Source: Stereocaulon alpinum
Lineage: Eukaryota; Ascomycota; Lecanoromycetes; Lecanorales; Stereocaulaceae
Direction of reading: 5' to 3'
DNA length: 64,000 nucleotides
NCBI GenBank assembly: GCA_018257865.1
Contig: JAEUBA010000039.1
Span: 1 to 64,000 of the forward strand
The notes under the pieces were generated by a model. The model worked only from the letters and a program-made list of their open reading frames with translations. It ran no database searches and was not told the DNA's origin. How positions within the stretch are numbered: position 1 is the first letter of the stretch; each line of letters opens with the position of its first letter. This document shows, piece after piece, positions 1 through 11,449 of the stretch. The position numbers were made by a program, and so were the translations under genes.

Positions 1-5
1 CAAGT

Positions 6-37
<32 letters not shown>
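6..37. repeat. Poly-G homopolymer tract (32 G)
   Basis: An uninterrupted run of 32 G residues lies almost at the left edge of the window and is followed at once by AT-rich DNA. Such a run can form a G-quadruplex and is also a common place for assembly or polishing errors. No telomeric hexamer repeat is seen next to it. Confidence 0.9.
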
Positions 38-38
<1 letters not shown>

Positions 39-779
39 ATATAGCCGTCCCGCAAGGGTTTGAGTTATTAGCGCTGATTAGTAGTGTTTATTAGTGTCTG
101 TAGTAGTACCGGATTTGGCTGTTCAGTGGTTTGCTGGTTAAGGATACGAGAAAGGGGGGAAGCTACATATACCGCCTAGAAGGCCTATACTCATATAAAG
201 AATCGGATAGCATAATATCCCGCTGGTCGTATTAGATAGTACTTACTTCTATCCTTATATACTTTGCTTTAGGGGGGAGCTAACCCTTCAGCTTATAATT
301 ATGGTTATACGGCGCTGCTTATACTAAAGGCTCGCCTAGCTACTTAGATAGGGGCCGTCCTTTTCTAAAATACGCCTTCTAATTTATAACCTAGTATGTC
401 CTTCTCTTAGTCCTGTATACCTATAACCCCAGCCTTCCCCTAGGATAGACTGCGCGTTAGTCTTAACCAGTAGATACGTATCGAGCGCACGTAGATATTA
501 GATTTTTTGAATTAACGGCTAGGTAGGTGTTACCTATACTCTTCACTCGTCGGGCTGAGATACTATACCTGATACCAATTCTTGCTATCTAGTCTCGATC
601 GTAGGGGAGGTATAATAGTCGTAGTAGAGTTAGGGTAGGTGTTATCGCGTTGCCTAAAAAACTCTATACGGAGTTCTCAGCAACTACGCGACGTCTTAAT
701 ATCGTTTAACCTGCAATATATTAGGGGAGATATCTCAGCTCTGAATAGGTATTCAGGTTCGTAGCTAGTACCGCGTACA

Positions 780-2545
780 GGTGTGTCTCCATCGCTGGCC
801 ATAAAGAGTATATATTATCTAATTATATATATATCTTATAACGGGAATTTCGGACGCTTTAGATACCGGCTAGTAAAGAGACTATATATACTAAGCAGTA
901 TATACTCTACCTTATTAATAGTTAGTTAGAATATACCTCTACTCTAAAGCGTATAGAGGATCTAGCTTAATATAATCTACTAATTCCTACTATTAACTTT
1001 AATAATATAAGCGATATTCCTAATTAGCTCTTACGTAAAGAGATATCTTATAATATTAGCCCTAAGGATATTAAGTTCTTATAGAGTAAGCTTAATCCTA
1101 ATTAAAGCTACGCTATTAACCGGATTATAAACACTATTAATATAAATACGGATAATAAGTATAGAGCCCCTAATACCCTATTCTTTCTTAACGGCGCTAG
1201 GGGTACTAGTAAGACCTTCGTTAAGAATATTATAATAAAGAAAGTATACCTTAAACGAAAAGTAGCTTTAGCTATAGTATCCTTAGGTATAGTAGTAATA
1301 CTCCTCTAAGGTAGCTATACTACCTACTCCTAATTTAAGATACTACTAGATTCGGACGCTACTTCTTTATATAGGATTAAGAAAGGGACGAACCTTACGG
1401 AGCTTATAAAGCGAGCTTAGGTAATCTTTTAGGATAAGTCGCCTATATAGAGTAGGTATAATATAGAGGCTATAAGCCGAAGCCTTTAAGATATCTATAG
1501 TAATAAGGGGGCGTAGTTTAGGGGTAAGGTCGTCTACTTCTATAGTAATTTTTAACAAACCCTACTAGTAGTAGCTAGCAGATCTAGTAATTAGGTTATT
1601 AATACCTATATATAATAGGCTGAGTTCTGGTAGGATACTATACGATTAGACCTAACTATTAACGAATAACTTAATAATCCTAATCTTACTAATTCTATAC
1701 GTGCTAATATAAGGGCTTTTACTATCGATCTTCTTAAGATCGGGAACAGGTCTAGTATTTAGAAGAGCTCTACTACTAAGGAAGATATAGTACCTTAGGC
1801 TTATAGCTACGTTCCTAAAAACGCTATTAATAAGTTAATTAATAAGGTATACCTAAACCTATATCGCCTAGGTATAGTAGATAGAGAGTATCTATCTTAA
1901 AGAGCTATTCTTACTATTACGAATAAGGATATTACTAAGATTAATAGTAAGCTTATAACGCAGATACCTAGCGAGCTTACTATATACTAAAGCGTTAATT
2001 AGGCTATTTCTAAAGAAGATAAAGACCTCTTTCCGACTAAATATTTTAATATATTTTATAAGGCCTCGCTACCGCCCTATAAGCTCTATATTAAACTAGG
2101 TGTTTTAGTTATATTACTTAGAAACCTAGATCCGCTACGGCTTTATAACAGGACTCAGCTCCGGGTTATACGGTATAGTAAGTATATCTTTAAAGGCGAG
2201 ATTATAGGCGGTACGTATAATAGCGAAAAGGTAATACTCTTTAAGACACTATTATAGTCTAAGGAAAATAATAAGAGGATCCCTACGCCCTTTATACGTA
2301 AGTAATATCTAGTCCGCCTAGTATTTATAATAATAATAAATAAGTCCTAGGGGTAATCTATAAAGTTCGTAGGTATTAACCTACAGTTACAGCCGGCTTT
2401 TAGTTATAGTTAGCTCTATATATCGCTTTTATAAGTTACGAAGCAGGCGAATCTATATATTATTAGGCCGGATAGTTATAAATATACGAATAACTGATTA
2501 ATAAAGAATATAGTATATACTTAGGTGCTATTGCCTAATTAATAG
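780..2545 (+). mobile_element. Degenerate Helitron-type Pif1 helicase
   Basis: Read through its stops, the + strand gives a Pif1-like helicase of the kind carried by Helitrons. The Walker A loop is at about 1,192-1,218 (FFLNGARGTSKTF, normally FLDGPGGTGKTF). It is followed by a block like the usual ALAVASSGIAALLL, a Walker B/motif II region near 1,510-1,570 (KVVYFYSNF, usually GGDFRQ), and the C-terminal motifs ILLRNLDP (~2,115) and a degenerate INKSQGQS (~2,335). Glycine-to-serine and histidine-to-tyrosine changes and TAG stops fit RIP. The Rep nuclease and element ends were not found. Non-Helitron Pif1 is unlikely in this setting. Confidence 0.72.
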
Positions 2546-2649
2546 CCTTAGTAAAAATAGTAAAAATCTGGATTTTTACAGGTATTCTCTAGTTTTATCT
2601 ATAATATTATTTACCTTAGTAGCCTATATCCTTTCTTAAGTAGAGGGGC

Positions 2650-5600
2650 TAGGCTCTACTAGCGGCGAGAAAGATATATAAGGATAGAAACCTTTATTAG
2701 CGAAGAAGGGAGATATACCGGTAGTATTTATAATAGTATTATTATTAGCGAATTCTACGATAGGTAGTTAATAGACCTAATCGTCCTATATATAGGAGTA
2801 GTACGTCCTTAGTTACTACTTAATATCCTAATTAGCTCTTTCGGTTTGTCTATTAGTTTCTAGGTAGAACGCTGTAGATAGCTTTACCTTAATTCGTAAT
2901 CGCTTATAGAGCGCCTCCTATACTAATAAGACGAACTATAGACCTTAGTCTAATATAATAGAGTTAGGTAGACTATAGGTACGGAAGACGTAATTAAGTA
3001 AGATATCTACTATAGCCTCTATAGAGGTTCCTTCGTTAGTAGCTATATATAGGGCGTAGTACCGTTCCTTAGTAGGGCGGTCTACTAGTATATAAATAGC
3101 GTTATAGTTATCTAAGATAGGAAGACTTATAATAAAGTCTATTAAGATATCCTACTAGCGTTACTTTAGGGTAGATAGTAGCTATAGGAGTCTATTATAC
3201 TAATCTCTTAGTACCTTACTTCTCTAATATATATAGTAGTTACGGATATAACGGGCTACTTCCTCTTTTATACCTAGCTAGTAGAATTAACGCTTTAGGA
3301 TCTCTAGCGTATAGTCTCTTCTTAAATAACCGCTTACGGGGAGATTATAGCTTTCCTTTATAAGTTTGATATAAAGCTCCGGTAAGGCGGGGACCTAAAG
3401 GCGTTCTTTATAGAAGAGGGTATAATAGCGTTAGGAGCAGTACCTTAGATTAATACCCTTAAAGATCTAAGTAGGATTCTTCTTAATAGCCTCTCGCAGC
3501 TATATATAGTTCTTATTATCCTAATTAGCTAACGTAATCCTAGTGTAGAGAGGTAAGTCCTTATTTATTAGTATATTAATTTACTCCTTTAAAGGCTCTT
3601 AGTCTACTAAAAAGGTTAGATTATAACCTTAGAAGTACTTAGGTAATAGCAGCGTATAATACTAGTACTTTAGATATAAGTCGTCCTTATCCGTAGGTAC
3701 TAAGTTAGGTAACTTAGTTAGGGTATCTACTTTCCTATTTAACTTCCTAGTATAGTATATAATCTTAAAGTTATAATCTACTAACTTCTTAGCCTATCTA
3801 GCTTAACGGCGGGTAAGCTCCTTTATCTATATAAAGTACTCTAAGCTTTTATAGTCGGTGAAGATCTAAATTAGGATATCTATTAACTTAAGTTTAGGGC
3901 GCTAGTACTCTAAGTAGCGAACTATCGCTAGTAGTTCCTTATTATAAATCTTATAGTTATATTCTACTAGTAGTAAGTTCTTACTATAGAATATAACTAG
4001 ATATAGTACTCTATTATCGTCCTCTTATAATAATACTCTATTATTAACGTAGTCTAAGGAGTCTATCTCTAGTACTGCTAGTCGAGATCTTTTATAATAC
4101 CTTAGTACTAGTATACTAGTTACTAAATCCTTTATCTCTTCGAAGGCTGATTAATATACTTTAGACTATTAGAAAGGATAGTCTTTCTTTATAAAGGCTA
4201 CTAGTAGCTTCGCCGTCTTAGAGAAATCCTTAATAAATCGATGATAGAAGTTATAGAAACTAACGAATACTTATACCTCCTTTAAGTAGGTAGGGGTCTC
4301 TTAGTTTATAACTACTTTAACCTTATTAGGATCTATTCTTAGTCTACTAGTAGATACTATTAATCCTAAAAACTTCGTTTCTTATATATAGAACTCGTAT
4401 TTATTAATATCTACTTAAAGACCTACTTCGCGTAGCTATATAAGGACCTTTTTAATATACTCTTAGTACTCCTTCTTAGTCTTACTATAAATTAGGATAT
4501 TATCTAAGTATACTTAGTAAAAGTTATTAAGATACTCGAATAAATTATCGTTTATATATTATTAGTAGGAGGTAGGACCTCCTATTAGTCCGAAAGGTAA
4601 TATATAGTATTTAAACGCTCTAAAAGAAGTAGTAAAGGTAGTATAGTCCTTACTATCTAAATATATTTAGAGCTTATTAAATATAGTAATAATATTAAGC
4701 TTAGTAAAGTACTTATAACCTACTATATAAGCTAAGGCTTCTTTAATTAATAGAATTAGATAGCGGTTCCGAATTATAATTATATTAAGTCTATAGTAGT
4801 TTACGTAGAATCTTAAGCTACTATCCTTCTTCTATATAAATAGTATAGGGGACGCGTACGGAGTAGTACTTAGCGAGATAAAGCCCTTCTTTAGGTTCTC
4901 TTTAAGGTATTCTTTTACCTTTTATAGCTTAAAGCTAGATATTAGGTATAATTAGCTCTATAGTAGCTTCTTCCTTAGCTCTAATTTAATCTTATAATTA
5001 TATAGTTAATACGGAGGGAGCTCTTTTACCTTCTCTTTATTAAAGATATTAATTAGGTTATAGTACTCCTTTAGGAGCTTCTTCTTAATATTATCTTTAA
5101 TATAGATAGTAGTCTTACGTATTACTTCTATAGGGATATCTTTTCTTAGTTTACGTTCTATTTTAGTAAGGGTTATAGAGAAGTACTAAACTTAATACTT
5201 CTTTAAATTCTAGGCTAGCAGGTAGAAGGCTGCTATACTAATTTAACTAATATCTAACGCCTTATTTTCTTTAGGCGGGGGAGGAGTAGGCTAAGGGGTA
5301 CTAGCCTTCTTTAGCTTAGGTTTTACTAAAGCGATCTTAGTAGGCTTTACTAGCTTTAAGGTAGTTAATTTAGCTTTAACTCCTAGACTAGAGGTAGGTA
5401 GCTTAGGCGTAGGTATACTAGTATAGTTATAACGCCTTAGTATAAAGATAATACGATTATCTACTATATCTAGTAGGACCTTATACTTATTTATCTATAG
5501 CTTACTAAGGATAATATATTAATTACCTAAGTTAGTAATAAGTATAGGTACGGTAGACTTTATATAATCGCTAACTTATATAGAAGGATAGATTATATAG

Positions 5601-7400
5601 GTAATAAGCTTCCTTCTTATCTTACTATTATATCCGTAAAGGTATCGGGGTTTAGAAAGGGGAATAGAGATAATATTAAGGGTATTAGAAAGGATTTATA
5701 CTTCTTTTTTATTAATAAATAAGTATATAGTAGTACTAGTATTAGTAAAAGCTTTTAATTTATATTCCTTATCCTAAGCTATTAAGGTAATAGGATATAT
5801 AAATAAGCGTCTACTAAAGGGATTATAGAATTTTATAGATAATAAGAATAGTAGGTCCTTAGGGGCGACTTCCCTAAAGACCGCTAGTTTTCTAAATTTA
5901 ATATCTCCTTAACTTCTCTAGTATCTCTAACGTCCTCGTCTTCGTTAGTAACTTCTTATACTGCTTTATAAAGATACTTAGGGTATTTAGTAGCGAAGTA
6001 GCCTTCCTTATTATAGTAAAAATACTTCGGCTTATCCTTTAATATAGGACGCTCCTCCTTATAATATTCCTCTTTATAGGTATTAGATAGGGAGCGGGTA
6101 GTTATACTTTTAAAGGTAACTTAATAGTTTATATAAGGGTTTAGAGGAGGTAAGGGGGCTCGCTAGCTCCTTATCTTAAGGATACTATAAGGGTTAGTAT
6201 TTATATAAGGCCTTATAGTAGCTTCTTTAGCTCTAATATTATATATCTCCTAATTAGTAATTATAAGGAACTTATTAAGGGTACTATAGTCCTTATTTAT
6301 CTTATATTTCTTAATACGGATATCCTATTTTAGTATAGGGGAGATCTTCTTATATAGATCCTTAAACTAGCGTTTAGTATTAATTTTTCTAGTAGTTATA
6401 AGCTAGGTAAATTTAATATAGAAATTATTATAATTTATTAATCCTATTTTAAGCTTATAGTAGGCGAGGCGGGTAGCTTAAATATAGTTATAATTAAAAA
6501 AACGCTAGTTAAGTATCTTTAAGATATCGGAGGCGTTCCTAGTAGGGCTTATATAATTAGGATTTATATACTAAAGGATTAAGGTTTAAGCTTCGCTAGA
6601 GGAGTACTTAAAGTAGGCTAAGACTTACTTTAATCCTTTCTAAAAGTTAGTAGGGTATTCCTTAATAAATAGCTTTATTACTATCTTCTATAAATTATAC
6701 TCTACCTTACCCTTATAATTACTAAAACGATTATAGGGATACTTAATTTTAGATAGATTAATAGGAGAGCTACTAGGGGTAGGCTTAAAAAGGTAATAGT
6801 CTATTAATAGCTAGAGATTAGTAGTAAGGGATCTCTACTAATATTAGGGATTAGGAGGTATAGGCGGGAGGATATTCGCTATAAGGGCCGCTGCTATAGC
6901 AGCTTAGATAGTAGTTATTATAAAGGTAGTCTAAGCCTTAGTAAAGGCTAGTATATTACCTATATTAGTAGTTAGTAGAGGGGGTATAATAACTATTTTT
7001 TTAGTATCTTCCTTAAAGCTTAAGTTCTCTACGTCTTCCAGCTTAGAAGTTTCGATTAAGGGTAGGGGGTTATTAAGATCTAAAGAAGAGGGTATAGGTA
7101 CTAAAGACTAGCTTAGAGATAAAAATCTTAGATAGTTAGGAGGTATACTTTAATATATACTCTTATAAGATAGTATATAAGTAGTAGATAGGTAGGTAGA
7201 GGGACGAAGACTAAGGTACTTAGTATTTAAGTAAGTAGGATTAGAATCGTATTATTAGGTATAATTTAGGTTTATAGAAATTTTCTTTAATACCCGCTAA
7301 TACTAGTAATATTATAAGTAATAGGCCGTAGCCTCTTCTAATTATTAATAGTTTATAGGCCTATACCTCTTCAGCTTTATCTACTAGTAACTACTCCTTA
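2650..7400 (-). mobile_element. Degenerate Ty3/Gypsy gag-pol
   Basis: On the minus strand the reverse-transcriptase active site reads VYLDNILIYSKTKKE at about 4,475-4,520 (normally YLDDILIYS), preceded by FEYLNNF. A Gag zinc knuckle reads YFYYNKEGYFA at about 5,985-6,030, where CxxC and the histidine have become tyrosines, as G-to-A change gives. The order gag (~5.9-7.3 kb), RT (~4.3-5.2 kb), RNase H and integrase (down to ~2.7 kb) fits a Gypsy element. Stops are frequent and it is dead. No LTR pair could be matched by eye. Confidence 0.75.
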
Positions 7401-7769
7401 TAGTCTTTACCTCTAGCGGGTTATTTAGTTTCTTCTACTACCTTAGTAAGATTAAATACTAAGTTAGTTTATATTATTTATTTAACCTCGCTAATATACT
7501 TATAAGGGTAGGGGTAAGTTATAAGATTTATTCTAATATTAGGGGCCGGCCTAAAGCAAGTTAATAGGGGTATTATTAGACTAGGAGAATAAATCTAAGG
7601 AAGGAAAGCTATATATATAGAGTGTATATAAGATATATTAGGGACGCGCTTAGGCGCTAAGGCTAAAGGGGCCTAGCGTTAGATACTAGCAAGAAGTTTA
7701 ATAAACATTAGTAAGTAACGAAAGAAATACTAGTAAGTAATTAACGAAAGGCTAGCTCGTAATAGCTAT

Positions 7770-8830
7770 TCCCTTTTATATAGTAGCTATTAACTTTATT
7801 ATAGTACTACTAAGTTACTACGAGTACGACGTATTAATAACCGTTACCTATAAGTCTACTAAAAGGAACCTGCTAATCCCTAGTAGCGAGGCTTAGAATA
7901 CTAGTAATTAGGTAAATAGCTTTATTATAGCTTTAGTTAGGTATAACTAAGGAATCCCCTCCGCTATTATTTCTAATAGAGACTTAAAGTTTATAGGATC
8001 CTTTTAGAAGGGAGTCTTTTTAAAGATAAAGGTTAACCTATTAATATCTACGGTATAGCACCCTTAAACTAATAGGTAGTTAGAGCGTATAAATTAAACT
8101 ATTAAGATCGCCCTTCGCTTCTTCCTTAGTACTAGCGAAGATAATTAGGTTTCTATACTACTATACCTTTAAGGATCGCTAAATAACGCTATCTACTCTA
8201 CTAGCTTTATACTAAATAACTTAGTCTATAAGTTTTACGTACGTAAAGGCCTTAACTTACTAGTAAAGTTAGACTTAAATATCTAAGACCTTAACTATCT
8301 TTAAAATATTAAGCGGTAGGAGGTTAATAACGCTATAGTATTTACTAATATAGCTATAAAGTTATACTATAATAGTATATATAAGGCCCTCTATCTTAGT
8401 AAAGGTTCTCTTATTTTCCTATACTTTTATTATAGCTATAATATACTTAGAGTCTATTATAAGTACTCTAACTAGCGTATTAGCCTATTTAGGATTCTTA
8501 AAAAGGTTAGTAAGCTAGCCTACTAGCTTAAGCTACCTCCTAATATATAAATCTATCTAGTCGTCTTAATAGCTTAGTTAGAGTCTACCTTAAATCCTAC
8601 TAAGGATCCTTATAGCCGTCTGCCTCCTCTATTTAGTCTAGTTAAAGAGGAGGACTTAAATCCCGTTAATCCCCTCTATAAGATTAAGCGCTTCCTTAAT
8701 AAAGTACCTAGGAAAGACTGCTATCTAGTTAAATAGAAGGGATATAGTAATAAGTATAATACTTAGTATCCTCTTATAGCCCTTAGTAACGCTTAGGAAT
8801 TCGTTAATAACTTTAAGGCTTATTAACTAA
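7770..8830 (+). mobile_element. Degenerate Gypsy integrase with chromodomain
   Basis: The + strand holds a second Gypsy fragment in the opposite orientation to the one before it. Its integrase core has GIPSAIISNRDLKFIGSF (~7,945-8,000; the usual SDRD has become SNRD) and a block like the standard HPQTNGQSERINQTIE near 8,060-8,110. At about 8,690-8,800 a chromodomain follows: DCYLVK-stop-KGYSNKYNT-stop, where each stop replaces the tryptophan of the canonical VKWKGY and NTWEP. This is the arrangement of a chromovirus, whose chromodomain directs insertion to marked chromatin. Upstream RT is absent, so the copy is truncated. Confidence 0.78.
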
Positions 8831-9273
8831 CCCGCTGTTAAGTAAGGCTACTAAGTATTCCGGCGACCCCTTCGCCTACTCCGCTTATAAATAGGTAGGA
8901 GGCTACCGCTCCGCCGCCTCTACCGCCCTGAAAGCGGGGATATCCTCGTAAATATATTAACCTACCGTTAGTAGGCAGCTAGTATTAAGACTTATTAAGG
9001 TAACTATACTAGTAGTAGTTTACTAGTATACCGCTAAGCTAGGCGTTAAACGTAGCGTAGTTACGTATTATATATTTACTTATTTATATAGTTATGTCGG
9101 TATACCTTCCGTTAACCGGACGTAGTTATATTAAATTATCGAATATTACCTAAGATTATTATCCTCTTACTTTATATTATTTATTACCTACGATTAATAT
9201 CTTCTTACTTCGTACTATATATAAGTATATATAGTAATTATATCCCTTCTAAATTATTACTAGTTAGTGCCTA

Positions 9274-9411
9274 GCCTATAAGTGCTAGGCTACTAAACCT
9301 TACGTTAGCTATAATATACTAGATCTACTAAAGTATCTATTAGCCTATAAGTGCTAGCCTATTAAACCTTGCCTTAGTTATAATATACTAGATCTACTAA
9401 AGCGTCTACTA
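9274..9411. repeat. Two-copy 69-bp tandem repeat
   Basis: Two adjacent units start at 9,274 and 9,343, both with GCCTATAAGTGCTAG, and both contain ATAATATACTAGATCTACTA near the end. They differ at a handful of positions. The repeat lies past the chromodomain of the truncated Gypsy copy and could be part of its LTR or untranslated region; that link is an inference. Confidence 0.7.
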
Positions 9412-9599
9412 TATTATTCTCCTTATTAGCCTCCGGCACTATTAGGTCTATAGTTAACGATATTACGTAAGTCGTAGCATTTTCTTTAGAAATACGGCGA
9501 TAGAGACGGAAAAAGGGAGGACCTATAACTAAAGCTATATAACGAACCGCTGTATAAGCTGGTTAAGGGGGACGAAGCTATATACCCTCTAAAATATGT

Positions 9600-10790
9600 T
9601 AAGCTATCGTCTATATAGGTTTTTTAAATAGTACGTTACCCGTTTATCTTATAAGAAGTAAGGTATTAGAGATAGCTAATTATATTTTCTAGTAAGGATC
9701 CCTTAAAGGTAACCTAGACTAATAAGGGCCTAGTACCTAAGGTTTAGTCTAACGTCCGTTAAGTTTAGGTCTACCTAGTAGTATTCGGAAAGTACTAGCT
9801 ATATAGGGAAGAAGGGACTAGTTATTTTAATATTAACTAGAGTAACTTTATTAATAGCGTAGGTATAAATACTACGTATAATATTCGAGAGGGGGCTACG
9901 TATATTATATAGGAGCTAAGTAGTCTCTCCTCTAGTACTACTATTATTATTAATATTCCCCCTCCTAGTAAGGCTAGTACTAAGCCTAGGCTACCTAAGA
10001 TTAATACGGGGAAGAAAGCTAAGATATAAGTCTATCCTAAGGGACTTACTAAAGAGCTAAAGGTAGTTAAATAGGAACGTCCTAAGATAACTAGGACTAA
10101 GGTAGCTTAGCTAAAGGCTAATACTATTTAAGACCTTTGTAAGAGTCTTAAGATAACTAGGCTGAAGGAAGCTAAACGTCCTAAGACTACTAGGACTACA
10201 GTAGCTAAACCGAAGGCGGGTAATAAGAAAAGATAGAAAGTTAATAATATCGAACTTAGAACCCCTAGTAAGAAAGCTAGGCCTAAAACCCCTACTAATA
10301 AGCCTACGCTTACGTAAGACCTAATTAACTTAGCTAGTAGGGGGAGGCGCTTCGCCCTAGACGAAGAGATTGAAATAACTATAACTATAGCTAAGCACTA
10401 TACCTATAATAACCTTAAGTAGGTATAAGGGAAGGTAGTCCTACTCGCTATAGCCTTATATAGTATATAGATTTTACTTTAAGCCTATAACGAATATATA
10501 ATAAAGTAGTTAGTAATAAATTATTTATAGGCTAAGTAGGCGCTAGAGGATATTATTAAGTTCTAGACCTAAATAGCTAAACTCTTTAATAATAGGGAGT
10601 TTAATAATACCCTACTTATAAAAGCTAATACTGTATTTAATAAGATTACTAAGGCTTTCCTATCTATAGACCGTATTACACGCGACGATTTTAAGGAATA
10701 GCGGAGTGCGGTACTAGAGGGACTTAAAAAACTTAGTAAGGAGGATAATAAGGTAGTTAACTACTATAGTAATATTATAGAGGAATAAAT
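9600..10790 (+). pseudogene. Unidentified lysine-rich RIP-mutated reading frame
   Basis: One + frame is coding-like once its many TAG stops are ignored. It has a Ser/Thr-rich linker, then a basic stretch with repeated motifs such as RPKTTRTTVAKPKAG and SKKARPKTPTNKPT (~10,060-10,320), then an acidic helical tail. The basic repeats look like a DNA- or chromatin-binding linker. I do not recognise the family. It may be a transposon accessory protein or a duplicated host gene caught by RIP. Confidence 0.35.
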
Positions 10791-11449
10791 ATAATATTAG
10801 CCGGCGCTTCAGCTATAACTATAAGGGCGTAGCCTTTTATCTTTATTAGTAGTACTATTATAGTTCCTCTATTATAGTATTCCTTTATTATAGTTTAGTC
10901 TAACCGTAGTACTAAGCTCTTAGCTTACACTAAGAGCTTAGTATCTAATAGAAGTAGTATAATAGCTAGATAAGAATAGAACTATCTTATACTCTTATAG
11001 AATTAGGCCATAATAGTAAGGCTTTTGCTAATAAGGTAGCTCTTATAGTTCTAGGCTATATTATACGCTGCTTAGTCCTTAGGGTCCCTTATATACTACT
11101 ACCTTCGCCGAAGCCTATTAGCTTCGCTGATAGCTTCTTTATATTCTAGGGTGAAGCCTAGCTTAGAGTAATAGGATTACTTTAACTATAGGACTGCAGC
11201 CTTAATTCCTTCTTAAATCGCTATCGCTAGGCCTTCTACGTATCCTACTAACTAGCACTTTAATATAAGTCCTCCCTTAAACCGCGTTTTAAGGCGTTAG
11301 AGCTTAAAAGTTAGTATCGCTTATAGCTTAGCCTTATTAGCCTTTTTCTATATCTTTCTCAGCTCTAAGGTCGCTACTAGGGCTTTTAGGTTAAGAATTA
11401 TCTCTACCGGTAGATAGTTTAAGTCGTAGTTAAGCTCCTTTATAACCCT

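Noticed and set aside
1367..1558. 63-codon frame in the RIP block
   Set aside because: It is antisense to the Helitron helicase remnant and has no coding signs.
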